The notes under the pieces were generated by a model that was given only the letters and a program-made list of their open reading frames with translations, had not been told where the DNA came from and ran no database searches. DNA of 14,696 bases from an uncultured Verrucomicrobiota bacterium (GTDB taxonomy: Bacteria > Verrucomicrobiota > Kiritimatiellia > RFP12 > UBA1067). Position 1 is the first letter of the stretch. Each line of letters opens with the position of its first letter. Below are positions 13,508-14,696 of the stretch, piece by piece. Location of the stretch: NCBI GenBank assembly GCA_946615275.1, contig CAMOHV010000011.1:1-14696 (forward strand). Reading direction: 5' to 3'. The translations under genes and the position numbers were made by a program.

Positions 13508-14446
13508 TTACTTCTCCTCCCAGTCCGCCACGGCCGCCGCGCCGCCCTTGTAGGCGAGGAACGGAAGAGTCAGGAAGCCCTCGCCGCGCGCGTGGACGCC
13601 GTAGAGGAAGTCGTTCGTCATGAAGACGTTCGTGTCCTCGTCGCGGTCCTTGCGCGTCAGCACCGGCAGCTTGCGCTTCTGGATGCCCACGGCCTTCACG
13701 CCGTTCTTGTCGCCCAGCACGTACCACTCGTTCGCGTGGTCGCCCACGAGCGACTGCGAGACGCGCACCTTCAGCGCCTTCGCCGGGCTCACGTTGCTCA
13801 CCGTCGTGCCGTTGTCCGCCACGAGGTCGGCTTCGCAGATCAGCTTGGCCGCCGCCTCGAGCGACGGGCCCACGAGGAGCACGTCCGGGCGGATCTCGCC
13901 CGGCTCGCCGCCGTAGAGCTTCCAGCCGCGCATCGCCGCGACCGCCGCCTCCACCGCAGCCTTGCCGAAGGCGGTCGTCACGGCGTTCGTGAACGTGCTC
14001 TTCCCGAGCACGCGGCCCGAGCAGAAGAACGGGTTGCCGTCCGCCCACTCGCCGTTCCCCAGGAGCGCCTCGATCGCGAGCTTCTTCCACAGGTTCTCGG
14101 CGTCCGCGCCCATCATGCCGATCAGCGGCGAATATACGCCGTACTGGTCGTCCTCGATCTCGTTGCGCGAGACCTTGATCGTGTTCTCGAAGTCGCGGTT
14201 CACGACCGTGAGCTTGCCGAGCTTCGCGTTGTTCAAGACGCGCTCGCCCACCCACTCGTGGATGCCGTGCAGCTGCTCCAGCCAGCTGTGCTGCGTGGCG
14301 GAGCCCGCGCCGGTGAAGGAGAGGGCGATGTCCTCGGGAAGGAGGTCGTTCGGCGTCACGCGCGTCTGCGCGGCCTTCTGCGCCTCGGTGAATTTCGTCT
14401 GGAACGTCTTGAAGAGTCCGTCCAGTGTTGCTGCAGTGATGTTCAT
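13508..14446 (-). CDS. Major capsid protein, Mu gpT-like
   Basis: 312 aa, with GGAAAGG upstream of the ATG. The diagnostic block of the Mu gpT family is clear: MNITAATLDGLFKTFQTKF at the start, HSWLEQLHGIHEWVGERV (53-70), VVNRDFENTIKVSRNEIEDD (81-100) and QYGVYSPLIG (101-110). Later KAAVEAAVAAMRGWK, DVLLVGPSLEAAAK and KALKVRVSQSL correspond to the shell-forming HK97-fold region. The C-terminal GEGFLTLPFLAYKGGAA fits the usual end, and the length is near the family norm of about 300. It is the most reliable anchor for calling the region a Mu-like structural module. The prohead protease and scaffold gene expected upstream lies outside the window. Confidence 0.93.
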   Translation of the reverse strand: MNITAATLDGLFKTFQTKFTEAQKAAQTRVTPNDLLPEDIALSFTGAGSATQHSWLEQLHGIHEWVGERVLNNAKLGKLTVVNRDFENTIKVSRNEIEDDQYGVYSPLIGMMGADAENLWKKLAIEALLGNGEWADGNPFFCSGRVLGKSTFTNAVTTAFGKAAVEAAVAAMRGWKLYGGEPGEIRPDVLLVGPSLEAAAKLICEADLVADNGTTVSNVSPAKALKVRVSQSLVGDHANEWYVLGDKNGVKAVGIQKRKLPVLTRKDRDEDTNVFMTNDFLYGVHARGEGFLTLPFLAYKGGAAAVADWEEK

Positions 14447-14491
14447 GTCTTTGCCTTTCCTTGCTGTTGTACGCTTGCTGTTTCCTCGCCG

Positions 14492-14696
14492 CTACCGGCC
14501 AACCACCACGACCACCCGGCCGTCGTCGCGAACGTCGGCCACCTTGCCGACGGTCTTCGTGCCGCTCGTCTTCGTCACGGTCCAGGGGTTCGTCGCCACG
14601 GAGTAGGCCGTAGCTCCGATGTCCTTCTTCGCGATCGCGCCGGCGCCGGTCGTGTTCTCGAGGATGAATCCTCCGCGCTGTACCGTCACGTTCTCG
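14492..14696 (-). CDS. Capsid decoration/cement-like protein (5' end cut by window)
   Basis: The reading frame is open to the right edge, so the true start is outside; the GTG at 14689 is not necessarily the start. The 67 or so residues visible include TVQRGGFILENTTGAGAIAKK, then GATAYSVATNPWTVTKT and TVGKVADVRDDGRVVVVVGR, ending at TAG (14492). The pattern of short beta strands, with a tVgkv-a-d-v-dgrvvV ending, is that of the small head-decoration (DUF2190-like or FluMu-type) proteins commonly found just before a gpT-type capsid gene. It likely stabilises the capsid surface. Only the C-terminus can be judged. Confidence 0.6.
   Translation of the reverse strand, partial: ENVTVQRGGFILENTTGAGAIAKKDIGATAYSVATNPWTVTKTSGTKTVGKVADVRDDGRVVVVVGR

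Noticed and set aside
12360..14255. 631-residue minus-strand open frame
   Set aside because: Only its last 249 codons are the real gene; the rest is a shadow of the capsid and gp36 genes in another frame, Arg/Gly-rich and without family features, caused by high GC.
1..14696. tRNA, rRNA or CRISPR array
   Set aside because: No cloverleaf, rRNA segment or spaced direct-repeat array was noticed on either strand by eye.

Overview
The window looks like the late structural region of a Mu-like (transposable-phage type) prophage. All phage genes are on the minus strand and read from the right edge (14696) down to about 460. The anchor is the major capsid protein (13508-14446), which carries the Mu gpT signature. 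A gp36-like (DUF1320) protein lies immediately downstream. No tail-sheath gene lies between the head genes and the tail tube, and a tape-measure protein follows the tube, so a long non-contractile (siphovirus-like) tail is most likely. The host cannot be named from this window. The GC-rich genes and the style of the distal tail proteins (Asn-rich beta repeats, signal peptides) would suit a Verrucomicrobiota/Kiritimatiellota/Lentisphaerota-type gut bacterium, but that is inference from general familiarity and was not searched.

Layout in direction of transcription: partial capsid-decoration-like gene (right edge), major capsid protein, gp36-like connector, tail-completion-like protein with a second, tube-like half, probable tail tube, probable tail-assembly chaperone, tape-measure protein, two small tail-tip candidates (156 and 173 aa), then six genes of an unusual distal module. 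These six are an 845-aa secreted-looking Cys/His-rich protein, a 554-aa secreted-looking beta-helix protein with YadA-like head repeats, a 144-aa beta-rich protein, a 633-aa BppU-like/fibre fusion with an internal membrane or signal segment, a 188-aa protein with two membrane segments, and a 160-aa protein with a signal peptide. Genes are packed with 1-8 base overlaps or gaps under about 50 bases, as in one operon. A factor-independent terminator (384-453, minus strand) closes it.

Left of the terminator, on the plus strand, lies a degraded toxin-antitoxin pair: the end of an antitoxin gene and a VapC-type PIN toxin broken by a one-base frameshift and then truncated. Between this wreck and the terminator is a short non-coding stretch with five GGGAAT/GGGAT motifs spaced at exact multiples of 11 bp. 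The end of the prophage probably lies in or near this stretch (inference).

The most interesting biology is the distal tail module. A phage tail normally assembles in the cytoplasm, yet five of its last six genes encode N-terminal signal peptides or membrane segments, and two of the products are rich in cysteine. This suggests that part of the adhesion apparatus is exported or membrane-anchored, or that the particle has been repurposed by the host. No transposase, lysis, terminase or portal gene is visible here; those would be expected to the right of the window or elsewhere.
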